From contig NC_083877.1 in NCBI RefSeq assembly GCF_032452875.1, positions 47,975,724 to 48,039,723 on the forward strand: a stretch of 64,000 bases of DNA, written 5' to 3'. Position numbers and translations under genes: made by a program. Below, in pieces: positions 54,628-64,000 of the stretch; within the stretch, counting starts at the first letter, position 1, and the number at the start of each line of letters is the position of its first letter. Source of the stretch: Bos javanicus. Its lineage: Eukaryota > Chordata > Mammalia > Artiodactyla > Bovidae. The notes below the pieces were generated by a model that saw nothing but the letters and a program-made list of their open reading frames with translations, made no database searches and was not told the origin of the DNA.

Positions 54628-54840
54628 GTTTTTTGCAGTCAGCCAGACCTAGCTGTGTCATTCACTAGCTTGGAAACTTTGGAAAATTTAGTTGACCTCC
54701 CTGAGCCTCAGTGAACACATGAAAAATGAAGATGCTAATGCATACCTCATACAGTTTCTCTAGTAATAAAATGGAGTGAACCCATGCAGCTTACCTGGTA
54801 GAACACAGAGTCAGCATTCAGTAAATGAATGCTATTCTTA
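54628..54840 (+). mobile_element. MIR SINE, decayed
   Basis: Sense MIR-like: 'cagtcagccagacctagctg', 'cctccctgagcctcagtgaa', 'gtcagcattcagtaaatgaa'. Confidence 0.7.
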
Positions 54841-55504
54841 TTTGGATAACGGCCATGAAAGATGCATTCATCTTAGGAAGAACTGCATTTTGTTCCTGAA
54901 AAGTTTGTGGGCAGATGATACCACATATATAATACTGTTCCTTAGTTTTCAGTGTCTAATGTCTTTTCTAGAACCATAATGGTGATCAGGGTCACTAGAG
55001 AAGTGACTGAATCATTTGATTAAAAAGCACAAGATATCAAGAGGGTGTTCACCCTTGTTAGCTGCCAGGGCAGATCCACCCCAGGAATCCTTGGAGAGAG
55101 GAAAGGTAGTTGCTTGCCAGGTCTATGACTATGGCAGAGAGGAAATGTGGGAAACAGGACTAAAGCTTTCTAGCCCTTGCATTCTGACTGTTGAGTTCTG
55201 TGACTCTGAGCAAATCACAGAAAATAAAACAATTACCATTTATTCACCTATTCAGTGCTAGGCACATGCACATGCACACATCATTTAATTTTGTGAATAA
55301 GAATATCTGCCTCTCACAGAACTCTTGTAAGGGTCAAAAGAGATGGCAGATGCCAAAGCTTTTAGTATTATTGTCATCATTTGAAGTGGGTGGTCACTGG
55401 CCACTGGAAAAGGGTCTGTGTGCACTTTCCCTTTATGGAACCATAAACTCATGCCTTATGGCTTGAGTAATTTGCACTCTGTTCTACACAGTTTCCGATG
55501 TACC
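54841..55504. other. Mostly unique, with weak MIR traces
   Basis: Weak MIR-like text around 55235-55380 ('accatttattcacctattca', 'ctctcacagaactcttgtaa'). Otherwise nothing recognised. Confidence 0.35.
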
Positions 55505-55810
55505 CTGAACCCGATTCAATGCAGTGAGTGTTTAATACCAACTCTATTCAAGGCACTGAGACGGGACTGCAGCCTCGGTCACTTTTCATGGGGTTCATGT
55601 TCTTGTGGGGACTACTGTAGGGGCTGGTACAGAATGCCGATATGATTATGTAGCAAGAGAGACACAAGCAGTTCTGATGTATTTAAAGAAGAAAGTACAT
55701 GTTGTGGTCTGAGGCCTGGGGGAGGGAGAAGAAGAGTCAACCATCAGAGAAGTTTTCCTGAGGAGGTGGGATTTGGGGATAGATCTTGAAAAACGAGTAG
55801 GATGTTTTAA
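55505..55810 (+). repeat. Ancient interspersed repeat, family not assigned
   Basis: 'ttcaaggcactgagacggga', 'gagaagttttcctgaggagg', 'ggatagatcttgaaaaacga' have the same layout as the old repeat at 5770-6560. Confidence 0.35.
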
Positions 55811-55979
55811 ATTGATTTTTTGTACCAAATCATTGCCAACATGTACATTATGAGAAATACATAAAAACAAAAGAGTAAAAGAAATATACCACCAATTGGC
55901 TACCAATTAAGGACATCATTGTCATATTTGAGGTATTTTCCTATAGTAGTTTTATACTCAAATATGTAAGTATTCAATA

Positions 55980-56240
55980 TATAAGTACATTTAACTTAAA
56001 AGTACATATGTATGTATGCAATATGTATATATAGTTACATAGTTTTGCATCTTGCTTTTTTTTCCACTAGAAATTTTAAGTATTTTCTCACTTTGGGAAG
56101 ACTTCTCATAAATATGATTTTAATAACTGAATAATAATGTCTCAAAGAACAAGTATGCCAAAACATATATTTAACAATCTCCATGTTTTAAAATAGTGTG
56201 ATTTACTATTTTTAGCTCTTATAAATGATCCAGTGATGTG
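55980..56240 (-). mobile_element. Old L1-like fragment
   Basis: 'ttttgcatcttgcttttttt', 'aaatatgattttaataactg' and 'cttataaatgatccagtgat' resemble antisense old L1 3' sequence. Weak. Confidence 0.35.
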
Positions 56241-56935
56241 TTTAGCAGAAGCAATAAAGCTAACTGCCAGGTATCTGGTCTGGGGCATTGACAAATAGCT
56301 TGTAGGTATCAAAAGATTGTCTGTGACAAGCATTTTCCCCACTTCAATCTTTCTACTCACTAAACTTCATAAATCATTTAACTCTCATTTTCAGAATCTT
56401 TCAGTGAAGTTTCAGCTGCTCACAATTTTATATCCCAAGTTTGTTTTCTGCCGTTCTGGACTCTCCAAACCAGATCCACGTGTAAATAAATTCTTATTTC
56501 CTGCTTGCCTCCCCTCCAAAGATGGCCCCTGTCCTTTCACTGTCTTATTTCCTATTTTGGGCTCTTCAACCTTAGTAAGATCCTTTGTCCCTTGACCCCT
56601 CCCTTTTATCTGACTCCTCAGTTTCCTCTTGGCCTCACTTCCTTTCTTCTCAGTTTTAGATCTCATCTTAACAGATTTTACTTTATACTTAAGCTGAAGT
56701 GCCAGGGCTCCTTGCTTTCACGGGCCTTTTCAAAGGTGCTATACCTAATTTTGCATTTGTAGTTTTGTATTCTTTTCTTAAAGAGGGATCTCAAATCATA
56801 TAAGCTTTAATCCCTACAGAACCTGGATCAGCCTGTGAACCCTATGGTTGTCACTGAAACTTCCCACATCTCCAAGAAACTTTCTTTTCTTAGCTCCAAT
56901 GCTTTTTGTGCTCTCAGTCCTAAGTAATATAATGT
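56241..56935. other. Unique intergenic stretch, pyrimidine-rich
   Basis: No recognised repeat or gene. Frames on both strands between 56317 and 56762 have no domain. Confidence 0.4.
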
Positions 56936-57062
56936 GCATGCGTGCTCGGTCATGTCTGACTCTTTGTGACTCTATGGGAGTGTAGCCTGCCATTCTTCCT
57001 TGTCCATGGGACTTTTTCTAGGCAAGAACACTAGAGTGGGTTGCCATTTCCTCCTCCAGGGA
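56936..57062 (-). mobile_element. Bov-A SINE monomer
   Basis: Antisense: 'gcatgcgtgctcggtcatgt' to 'tgccatttcctcctccaggg'. It directly precedes an L2 3' piece. Confidence 0.88.
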
Positions 57063-57160
57063 ATTTAACATATTGAGTTGTAATTGTTCTTGTAATCATA
57101 GTTCCTTGAAGTCAGGGACTGTCTTATTTATAGTTATGTCCATAATAAATGCCTGTTTGC
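57063..57160 (+). mobile_element. L2 3' fragment
   Basis: 'tccttgaagtcagggactgt', 'cttatttatagttatgtcca' and 'taataaatgcctgtttgcc' match the sense L2 3' end. Confidence 0.55.
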
Positions 57161-57264
57161 CAAATGTCTTGCAAATTCTTGATACCTGTACTGAGTTTCC
57201 TCTTTCCAAAATACTACTGTTCCTACAGCTAATGATTGCAAACATTTTAGAAAGCACAGTAGGT

Positions 57265-57760
57265 GTGGCAGACTGTATTTCCCCCCAAATAGCTGCAGTA
57301 ATATTTCTGGTATCACATGTTGTTTTGGATCCTTGCCACTCCCAATCTACAAGTGATGTCAATTTCCCCTCCTTGTGAACCTGCAAGGGCTACAGACAAT
57401 ATGGGGGAAGTGATGCCATGTGACTTCTGAGGCTAGATCATGGCAAAGGGTACATTTTCTTACCTTTTGAATATTTACCTCTGGAACCCAGCCACCAGCT
57501 GTGAGGAAGCATGAGCCACATGGAGAGGCAGCTTGTAGGTGTTTCAGCCAATAGCTCCAGCTAAGACCCCAGCCAGGATCAACAACCTTCAGATGATTCC
57601 AGCTCCCAGGCTTCAAGCTGCCCCCACTGATGCGGAGTGAGGAAGAAACATCTGTTTCCTCCAAGTGCTGCCCAGATTGCTACTAGTGAGAAAAAATGAA
57701 TGTTTGAAACCACCAAGTTCTGGGGTCATTTGTTTCTCAACACTAGATAATCAGATGGTA
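57265..57760 (+). mobile_element. MaLR (MLT1-type) LTR remnant
   Basis: Non-coding ancient LTR. The 3' part is characteristic: 'gccaggatcaacaaccttca', 'gaaaccaccaagttctgggg' and 'catttgtttctcaacactag'. No internal retroviral genes adjoin it. Probably a solo LTR. Confidence 0.6.
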
Positions 57761-57959
57761 TGTTGAAACCATTACGTGCATCACCTTGCTGAAAAAGCAG
57801 GAACCGGAAAAGGTAAATGACTTGTCCAAGCTCACCCTTTCTCCGCCTAGCTAATTCTGCCATTTCACAGGCCATATCTCCTCTACTAGGGTTTTTGGCA
57901 CGCGTAGATACATACAGATTCTCCCTTCTTTTAACTCCAACAGCCAACTGTTCTGTCTC
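57761..57959. other. Unique stretch
   Basis: No recognised repeat or gene. Confidence 0.35.
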
Positions 57960-58117
57960 TCTTTTTTAAAACATATTGTTTAATTTCATTTGTCATATAC
58001 ACATACATATAATATAAAAAAAATCCATTATAGGTTATTACACAATATTGAATATAATTCCCTGTGCTATACAATAAAAACCTTTTTGTTTATCCCTTCT
58101 CTATATATAATGGTTTA

Positions 58118-58250
58118 GGGACTTCCCTGGTGGTCCAGTGGTTAAAACTCCATGCTTTCATTGTAGGGGATGTGAGTTTGATCCCTGGTCAGGGAACTAA
58201 GATCCTGCATGGCCCAAAAAAATACAGTAATAACTTTAAAAAAATAGTTG
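58118..58250 (+). mobile_element. CHR-type tRNA SINE inserted in L1
   Basis: Sense: 'gggacttccctggtggtcca', 'gtgagtttgatccctggtca', 'agatcctgcatggcccaaaa' and an A-rich tail. L1 sequence resumes after it. Confidence 0.9.
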
Positions 58251-58549
58251 CATCTGCTAATCCCAAACTCCAAGCCTATCCCTCCCTCCCTCCCGTCCCC
58301 AGCAACCACAAGTCTGTTCCCTGTGTCTATGAGTCAGATTCTGTGTTGTAGATATGTTCATTTGTGTCATATTTTAGATTCTACATGTAAGTGATATCAT
58401 GTGGAATTTATCTTTCTCTTTCTGAATTGTTTCACTTAGTATTATGACCTCTAGGTCCACCTTTGTGGCATTATTTCATTCTTTTTGTGGGTGAATACTA
58501 TTCCATTATATGTATGTATATAGATCTTTGTCAGTTCATCTGTCAACGG

Positions 58550-58825
58550 TCATTTAGGTTGTTTCCATGTCTTGTTTATTGTAAATAGTGCTGTTATGCA
58601 CATACCAGTACATGTATCTTTTGGAATTATAGTTTTGTTTGGATATATGCCCCGGAGTGAGATTGCTAAATCATGTGAAAACTCTAGATTTAGTTTTTTG
58701 AGGAGCCTGCATACTTTTTTCCATAGTGGGTGCACCAATTTACATTTACACCAGCAATGTAGGAGCGTTCCCTTTTCTCCACACTCTCTACAGAATTTAT
58801 TTATAGACTTTTTAATGATAATCAT
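58550..58825 (-). pseudogene. L1 ORF2 C-terminal remnant
   Basis: The 91-residue minus frame contains the conserved L1 ORF2 C-terminal cysteine-rich region: 'CGEKGTLLHCWCKCKLVHPL', then 'RLLKKLNLEFSHDLAISLRG', 'IYPNKTIIPKDTCTGMCITA' and 'INKTWKQPK'. RT and endonuclease lie upstream in an intact L1 and are not in this copy. The frame ends on both sides by decay. Confidence 0.92.
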
Positions 58826-59175
58826 TCTGAATGGTGTGAGGTGGTAGGTAGCTCATTATAGTTTTGATTTCCATTTCTCTAATAATTAGCTATGTTTAAC
58901 ATCTTTGTGTATGCATGTTGGCCATTGTATGTCTTTGGAAAAATGTCTGTTTAGATCTTCTATCTGTTTTTTTATTGGGTTGTTTGGGTTTGTTGTTGTT
59001 GTTGTTACTGAGTTGTATGAGCTATTTGTATATTTTGGAAATTAAACCCTTATCAGTCACATCATTTGCAAATATTTTCTCCCAGTCTTTTCATTTTGTT
59101 TTTGATTTCCTTTCCTGTGCAAAACCTTATAAGTTTGATTAGGTCCCATTTGTTTATTTTTGTTTTTAATTCTAA

Positions 59176-59432
59176 CTGTGTTCTTCACATCTGTTGCCTA
59201 CAACAGCCTCATGATGTAGATGTGTCACTTTCCTTGTTTAATGGTTGAGGAAACATGTATACAAAGAGGTTGGACATTTGCTTAAGGAAATAGTGCCAGA
59301 GGCATGTCTTCTCCAAATAATTATTCTTTTATCTATTCCCGAATTGCTTTTCTGAGGTCTTTATTTTGATCACTTATTTTGATTTTTAAGGCAATATTGC
59401 CTTGTTTTAGATCTTAATCATTTTTGTATATG
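59176..59432 (-). mobile_element. Weak MIR trace
   Basis: 'aatggttgaggaaacatgta' and 'gaggttggacatttgcttaa' suggest an antisense MIR around 59190-59300. The rest is unassigned. Confidence 0.4.
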
Positions 59433-59447
59433 CATTCCCATTTTCTG

Positions 59448-59658
59448 TGGCCTTCCCTAGTAGCTCAATAGTAAAGAACCTGTCTGCCAATGCAGGAAAC
59501 GCAGGTTTGATCCCTGGGTCAGAAAGATCCCTTGAAGAAGGAAATGAAAATCCTCTCCAGTATTCTTCCCTGGGAGATCCCTTGGACAGAGGAGCCTGGT
59601 GGGCTATAGTCCATGGGGTCACAAAAGAGTCAGACACAAGTCAGTAGCTAAATAACAA
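59448..59658 (+). mobile_element. Bov-tA SINE with 15-bp target-site duplication
   Basis: Sense Bov-tA, head 'tggccttccctagtagctca' to tail 'agtagctaaataacaa'. cattcccattttctg occurs at 59433-59447 and 59659-59673 without mismatch. Confidence 0.96.
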
Positions 59659-59673
59659 CATTCCCATTTTCTG

Positions 59674-60099
59674 CAGAGAATTGTGCACTCTTTGACAATA
59701 GGGCTCACATTTCTTGGCCATCCTTTTTAGTATGCTGCACAATGCTAGGCACAATATGTGGGGCACTCGTCAATTGAGTACATACAAAAAGCAACAATCA
59801 GCTGCCGCAAAAGGTATTTTTAGAGCTACATTAAGAAAAAGAAAAATAGAAACACAGAAGTTAAACCTTGCAACTAAATCAGTAAGGGCTTTAGGCAAGT
59901 CTTAGTGATTTCCTTCTTTTAGCTTGTCTAAAAATATCTTCTCTTTTCAAAAAATATTTGAGTCTATCATAAGCATAAATACTTGTTTATGTCTTTTTAA
60001 AACAGCTTTTTTTTTAATGGCTTTCTCATCAACCTAGTGTTTTTGTGCAGTGTTAGAATCTGTTTTTGTTTTTTTTACAGATGAGATTTGAATGAAGGT
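59674..60099. other. Unique stretch
   Basis: No recognised repeat or gene. Confidence 0.4.
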
Positions 60100-60525
60100 C
60101 TCATATTGATCTCACTTATTGCTGCAGGCTCCAGCTTCACGTTGAAACTTGATCAATATGGATTTGAGGCAGCCTGGAACATTAAATAAGACCTTGTTAG
60201 ACTGATATTTTTTCTTCTGCGTTATTTAATTTGGAGGGGCAGGGAGCAGGAAGGCTGGATGAGAGGTGGATGCACACTTCAGTCCGTTGCTGGGAGCGAG
60301 TGTCTTGATTTTCCTTCCCATGGCTTCCTCTGCACAGTGGTCCTCGCTGAGTGATGACAAATTGAGTGGCATCGTTGTGCCTGTTCCATATGGCCTCTTG
60401 TCCAAATATAGGTTCTATTTTTAAAAGACCCTCTTCAAAGCTTTTGAGAAATTTAGAGGAAAAGAATGGCAGTTTGAGGGCTCCATCTAGTAAATAAAAA
60501 CACAAAGATTTCATTTAATTCACAA
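60100..60525. promoter_or_regulatory. Candidate conserved non-coding element
   Basis: Repeat-free, high complexity, with retained CpGs ('cttcacgttgaaac', 'tctgcgttatttaat', 'ggcatcgttgtgcc'). An exact MEF2-type site ctatttttaa lies at 60415-60424, next to 'ccaaatatagg' (near-CArG). A 105-residue minus frame (60197-60514) has no domain. Confidence 0.35.
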
Positions 60526-61142
60526 TCAATACTCATTTTCTGAGCACCTACTATGAGCCAGGAATGGGCTTAGCAAAATGGGAAAAAGTGCAGCTAATCT
60601 CACAGAGCTTGTAGCCTCGCCTACCATTTCAAGGCAACGATTTCTCTGAAAGATATGGGGCTGGAAAGAGCTGTCAAAATGTAATCCCATCTGACATGAC
60701 TGTTCTCATAGCAACACCACCTTATAGTTTGGCTGAATATGGGTCTTATAGCATTTCAGATTAATAATTACTTTCTCAATATAAACTGCTTAATATGGGA
60801 GATCCTTAATGTCTGCATGTCCCATAAGCTTAACACTAATTTTGAGGCATAATTTAGGCAACTGGCATTAAAAAAGGGATGGGTTGGGAGAGATAAAAAT
60901 ATCGCAGTATAGAAGTGGGAGAGCTGAGACTTCTCATTTTATAGAGAGGAAATAGAGGCCCATGCAATGAATCATTGAACTCCATCAGGGTCCATGGATC
61001 ATGTAAACACATCTACTTAGCCAACAAACATTTATAAATGAGGGTGATTTCCTTGGCAAACACAGTGGTACTGTGAATACACAATAAATAAAATACAGCT
61101 GCTGCCTTCAAGGAGCTTAAGTTAGAAATTGCAGCAATGTAG
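60526..61142 (-). mobile_element. L2-like fragments in unique sequence
   Basis: Antisense L2-like text at 60530-60620 ('gagcacctactatgagccag') and 61020-61130 ('ccaacaaacatttataaatg', 'ttcaaggagcttaagttag'). Otherwise nothing recognised. Confidence 0.45.
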
Positions 61143-61415
61143 GAGAAGGCAATGGCACCCCACTCCAGTACTCTTGCCTGGAAAATCCCATGGGCGGAGG
61201 AGCCTGGTGGGCTGCAGTCCATGGGGTCGCTGAGAGTCGGACATGACTGAGCAACTTCACTTTCACTTTTCACTTTCATGCATTGGAGAAGGAAATGGCA
61301 ACCCACTCCAGTGTTCTTGCCTGGAGAATCCCAGGGACGGTGGAGCCTGGTGGGCTGCCGTCTTATGGGGTTGCATAGAGTCAGACATGACTGAAGCGAC
61401 TTAGCAGCAGCAGCA
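61143..61415 (+). mobile_element. BOV-A2 SINE, dimeric
   Basis: Two Bov-A monomers ('gagaaggcaatggcacccca', then 'gagaaggaaatggcaaccca') joined by 'cactttcacttttcactttc' and followed by a (cag)n tail. Low divergence, like the copy at 29638-29899. Confidence 0.93.
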
Positions 61416-61489
61416 GGAAGAAGAACTACATACAGCTCATTATTCTACTGTCTTCCGAGTTCAAGACTATCTTAATGCTGTTAATTGTG

Positions 61490-61900
61490 AATAAACCTTT
61501 TGGATCCATAAAGCTTTAAGCTTTAACTTCAGATTTGACAATAATATCACTGTTCCTGCTTCCTTTTGGTTTGTTTTGCCAAGTATATTTTGCATAGTCC
61601 TTTAATTTCAACTTTTTTTCCCCTGTACAGTTGAATTTGTGATTTTTGAGCCTAATTTGTAGTTCTTCCTCTTCTAATGGGGAAGTTTATTCCATTTGCA
61701 TTTATTTTCAGTAGTTATGCTTGGTCTTCTATCATCCTGCTTTTAATAATTTATGTCACTTGATGAACAGATTTTGTCTTTTTTTTTCATGTATTTTAAG
61801 TGATTTAGATTATATGAAGTCCATTTTCTTTCTATAAGTGGTTACTTCAGAATATATTTGAACCAATATTTTATCTGTAATTAACAATGTCAAGAATAAA
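61490..61900 (-). mobile_element. Old L1 ORF2 fragment
   Basis: Antisense L1 ORF2 text, very decayed: 'ttcctgcttccttttggttt', 'ttccatttgcatttattttc', 'cagtagttatgcttggtctt'. No frame remains. Confidence 0.5.
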
Positions 61901-61984
61901 ATATAAAAATACAGGATCATAGTCTATAAACTTGCAGGATGAAAATGAATGCCTAGTTTTTCTTAAAGAATTTTGAAAATTAGT

Positions 61985-62205
61985 TTAAGCCAGCAGTGTT
62001 CACCCGAGGTGAGTTTGCCCCCTTGAGGATATCCAGCCACATCTGGAGACATGTTTGGTTGCCATAGCTAGTGTTGTGCTTCTGGCATCCCATGCAGAAA
62101 GAACAGAGATGCTGCCGAACATCCTGCAATGCTCCCAACAGCCCCCACCACAAAGAATTATCTGGCCAAAATTAATAGGGCTGAAGTTGAAAAACCCTGA
62201 TATAC
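61985..62205 (+). mobile_element. hAT-Charlie non-autonomous element
   Basis: 'gtgttcacccgaggtgagtt', 'catctggagacatgtttggt', 'atgctgccgaacatcctgca', 'gggctgaagttgaaaaaccc' follow a common MER-type hAT consensus almost end to end. Confidence 0.75.
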
Positions 62206-62874
62206 TCTTTGGTTTGTTTGCACTTGCTCACTGAATTTTTACCACCATAATTATATATATATTTTTTCTGATTTCAGACTTGAAAACAAAAAGAAAAGGA
62301 ATTACATGTCTATGTCCTCTCATTATTAGTTTCTTAATTTGTTCTGTCTATAAATCAATACAACCCTTTGATGAAACATCTCTTTTCGATCATTTATATA
62401 CTTTTGCCCCCATCCTTTTCAGGCGTACTACAATGGAGTTCAGGCATTACTTAGGGTGCCACCTATAAGGACACCATTCCCTTCACAGATCAAGCGTAAC
62501 TCAAGTGAAAGCACAGATAGCATCAGGATATTCCTGGCCTCTCTCCTGAGCTCCTGCACTTTCCTTCTTCTCCAGTCCTCATCCTAATTGGACTCCAAGC
62601 CTCACCTGGGGGCAGGGAGCAGGTACTCCCTAACATCTGAGGGTTGTGTGTATGCCTATAGCCAGCATAGATGCTTAGGGGAGCTAAAAACCTCCCTCAG
62701 GCAGTGCATTCAGACTGTATAATAATATACCAACTTAATTTATTTTCCCCAAGGAAGAAATAAATATAATATGGAAGTTTAGAGCCAGATTGTTATTAAA
62801 TTATTATTTTCATTATATATCTTCTTTCAATAATTGTTATTAATGATAATTATTTAATTAACTGTTTTAGCACA
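62206..62874. other. Unique AT-rich stretch
   Basis: No recognised repeat or gene. Confidence 0.4.
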
Positions 62875-63050
62875 GTAATTCTCAACCACATAGTTACACA
62901 TTAGAATCACCTAGGAGACTACTTAAAAATGCTTTTGAGGGGCCCACTCTGGACCAATTAAATCAGTATATCTGGCTTAGCAACAAAACAGTGGTACTCT
63001 TACAAGCTTCCCAGTGATTCCAATGTGCAGCCACGTTTAAGACCCATTGG
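62875..63050 (+). mobile_element. MER5-type hAT-Charlie element
   Basis: 'agtaattctcaaccacatag', 'attagaatcacctaggagac', 'cccagtgattccaatgtgca' fit MER5-type consensus order. Confidence 0.65.
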
Positions 63051-63550
63051 TTTAGTGGTTACATCAGTCATCACCAATTCCTTTGAACCAAAGATCCCTC
63101 ATATTTGACTTCTCAATTTTTTTCGTATTTCTCTTAGTAATTTTCCTTTGTTTCTGTGCACAGAGATAATATCATTGGTTGCCTTTCACACAGATGAGAA
63201 TTTGGCTGGTTATTGTGTTCAGGTTAATATATATATATATATATATTTCTATTTATGGTTAGAAGTGTGTAGCATTGCCCCTTTTCTTTTTGAGTTTGTA
63301 TATTTATATGATTTTTTTCCCCTTGCCTGGGTTCTTCATGATATTTGTCCTTGAAATTCAACAATTTATAAAGCTATATATCTGAGTTGGTTTCTTTTAC
63401 TTATCCTATCTATCAGTAAGGCCCTTTGGTGATGAGGCACAAGGTTTTCTTCATCTTAGGATCATTTTTTTTCTACATTTTCTTCTATTTTTTGCTCCTC
63501 TCCTGTGTGCTTGGTCATATTCTTCTAAAATATCTATTCCACATATATTG
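63051..63550. other. Unique AT-rich stretch
   Basis: No recognised repeat or gene, apart from a (TA)n run at 63226-63247. Confidence 0.4.
63226..63247. repeat. (TA)n microsatellite
   Basis: About ten uninterrupted AT dinucleotides. Confidence 0.95.
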
Positions 63551-63630
63551 TAGTGATTCCAAAACTTATTTACATATTAAATTCACTGAGGGATCTTTTA
63601 AATAGCCCAGTACTCAGGTCACACTCAGTT
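63551..63630 (+). mobile_element. MER5-like fragment
   Basis: 'gtgattccaaaacttattta' and 'aaattcactgagggatcttt' resemble a MER5-type 5' part. Weak. Confidence 0.4.
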
Positions 63631-64000
63631 GAATTAAATTGAATTCTCTATGGGTGGAATACAACCACCAGGAGTATTCAAACTGTGTGCAGACAACTTT
63701 AGGAACTATAGATATGTTAGGTTTCCTGGATTTGTTTTCCATGCCTCTGTTTTTTCTTCTTTGTTTTCAGGTCTGTTCTCTTCTGCACCCAAGACAAGAT
63801 TCAGAGACACTCAAAGACCTGGGTCAGTCTGAATTTCTCTCTAGTTATTCCCCAGGTTGGGTAAGTTGATGGCTATCCTGTATTTGTTTAGCACAGTTCA
63901 TATCCTAACCTATCTTTTTGCTGAGTTTTGTTTCTTGTTTCTATTAATCCCTTCATCAATAGTGTGTCTTTCCAGTTCTTTCCATGGCTGCTCACATTTG
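63631..64000. other. Unique stretch to window end
   Basis: No recognised repeat or gene. Two overlapping plus frames (63639-63869) have no domain. Confidence 0.4.

Larger units (their letters stand above)
57960..59175 (-). mobile_element. L1 LINE 3' portion with nested SINE
   Basis: Antisense L1 of about 1.1 kb: the 3' UTR ('ccctgtgctatacaataaaa', 'caaccacaagtctgttccct'), then the ORF2 3' part ('ttgtttggatatatgccccg', 'gtttgtatattttggaaatt' type text). A CHR-type SINE at 58118-58250 is inserted in the 3' UTR. Confidence 0.88.

Noticed and set aside
58064..58351. 95-residue plus-strand frame
   Set aside because: It crosses the L1 3' UTR and the nested CHR SINE. Not a gene.
1..64000. CRISPR arrays, operons, prophage or bacterial mobile systems
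   Set aside because: Nothing of this kind is present. The repeat families place the window in a ruminant nuclear genome.

Overview
This window is ruminant (bovid) nuclear DNA, most like cattle, sheep or goat. The evidence is the repeat content: RTE-type BovB LINEs, about two dozen Bov-tA, Bov-A and BOV-A2 SINEs (tRNA-Glu-like heads fused to a BovB-derived tail, some ending in (CAG)n), older cetartiodactyl CHR-type tRNA SINEs, artiodactyl L1 3' ends, and the general mammalian layer of MIR, L2, MER5/hAT-Charlie and MaLR LTR remnants. The species cannot be fixed by reading alone. I find no convincing host protein-coding gene, no RNA gene and no CRISPR array. The longest open frames are BovB reverse-transcriptase remnants, and almost all other frames are chance or lie inside repeats.

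Layout. 1-13 kb is mixed unique DNA and SINEs. It holds a BovB copy with an inverted 5' segment and matching target-site duplications (6.65-7.31 kb), and a dimeric half-SINE flanked by an 83-bp direct duplication (10.36-10.76 kb). 13.7-18.6 kb is repeat-poor, with two stretches that look like conserved non-coding DNA (13.69-14.01 and 17.93-18.60 kb) and a CpG-bearing patch with a CTCF-like site. 20.7 kb has a strong G-quadruplex motif. 21.7-23.2 kb is a long BovB RT remnant abutting a 153-bp hairpin with 46-bp perfect arms. 25.3-27.7 kb is L1-derived sequence interrupted by BovB pieces. 30.5-35.2 kb is again repeat-poor and enhancer-like, with paired POU/SOX-type motifs at 34.4-34.5 kb. 37.4-39.1 kb is a long decayed L2-like LINE. 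43.9-47.0 kb and 51-54.6 kb are SINE/BovB-rich and include an inverted BOV-A pair. 47.0-48.1 kb is a GC-rich repeat-free island. 48.9-50.3 kb is AT-rich unique DNA. 57.3-59.2 kb is a MaLR-type LTR followed by an antisense L1 carrying a nested CHR SINE. The right end is L1, hAT and unique AT-rich sequence.

No genes work together here. The most plausible host function is cis-regulatory: an intergenic or intronic region with several enhancer-like, repeat-excluding blocks. The mobile elements record several insertion mechanisms directly: target-site duplications, twin priming, a templated short insertion, head duplication and nested insertion. All family names come from recognition of consensus-like sequence, not from a database search.
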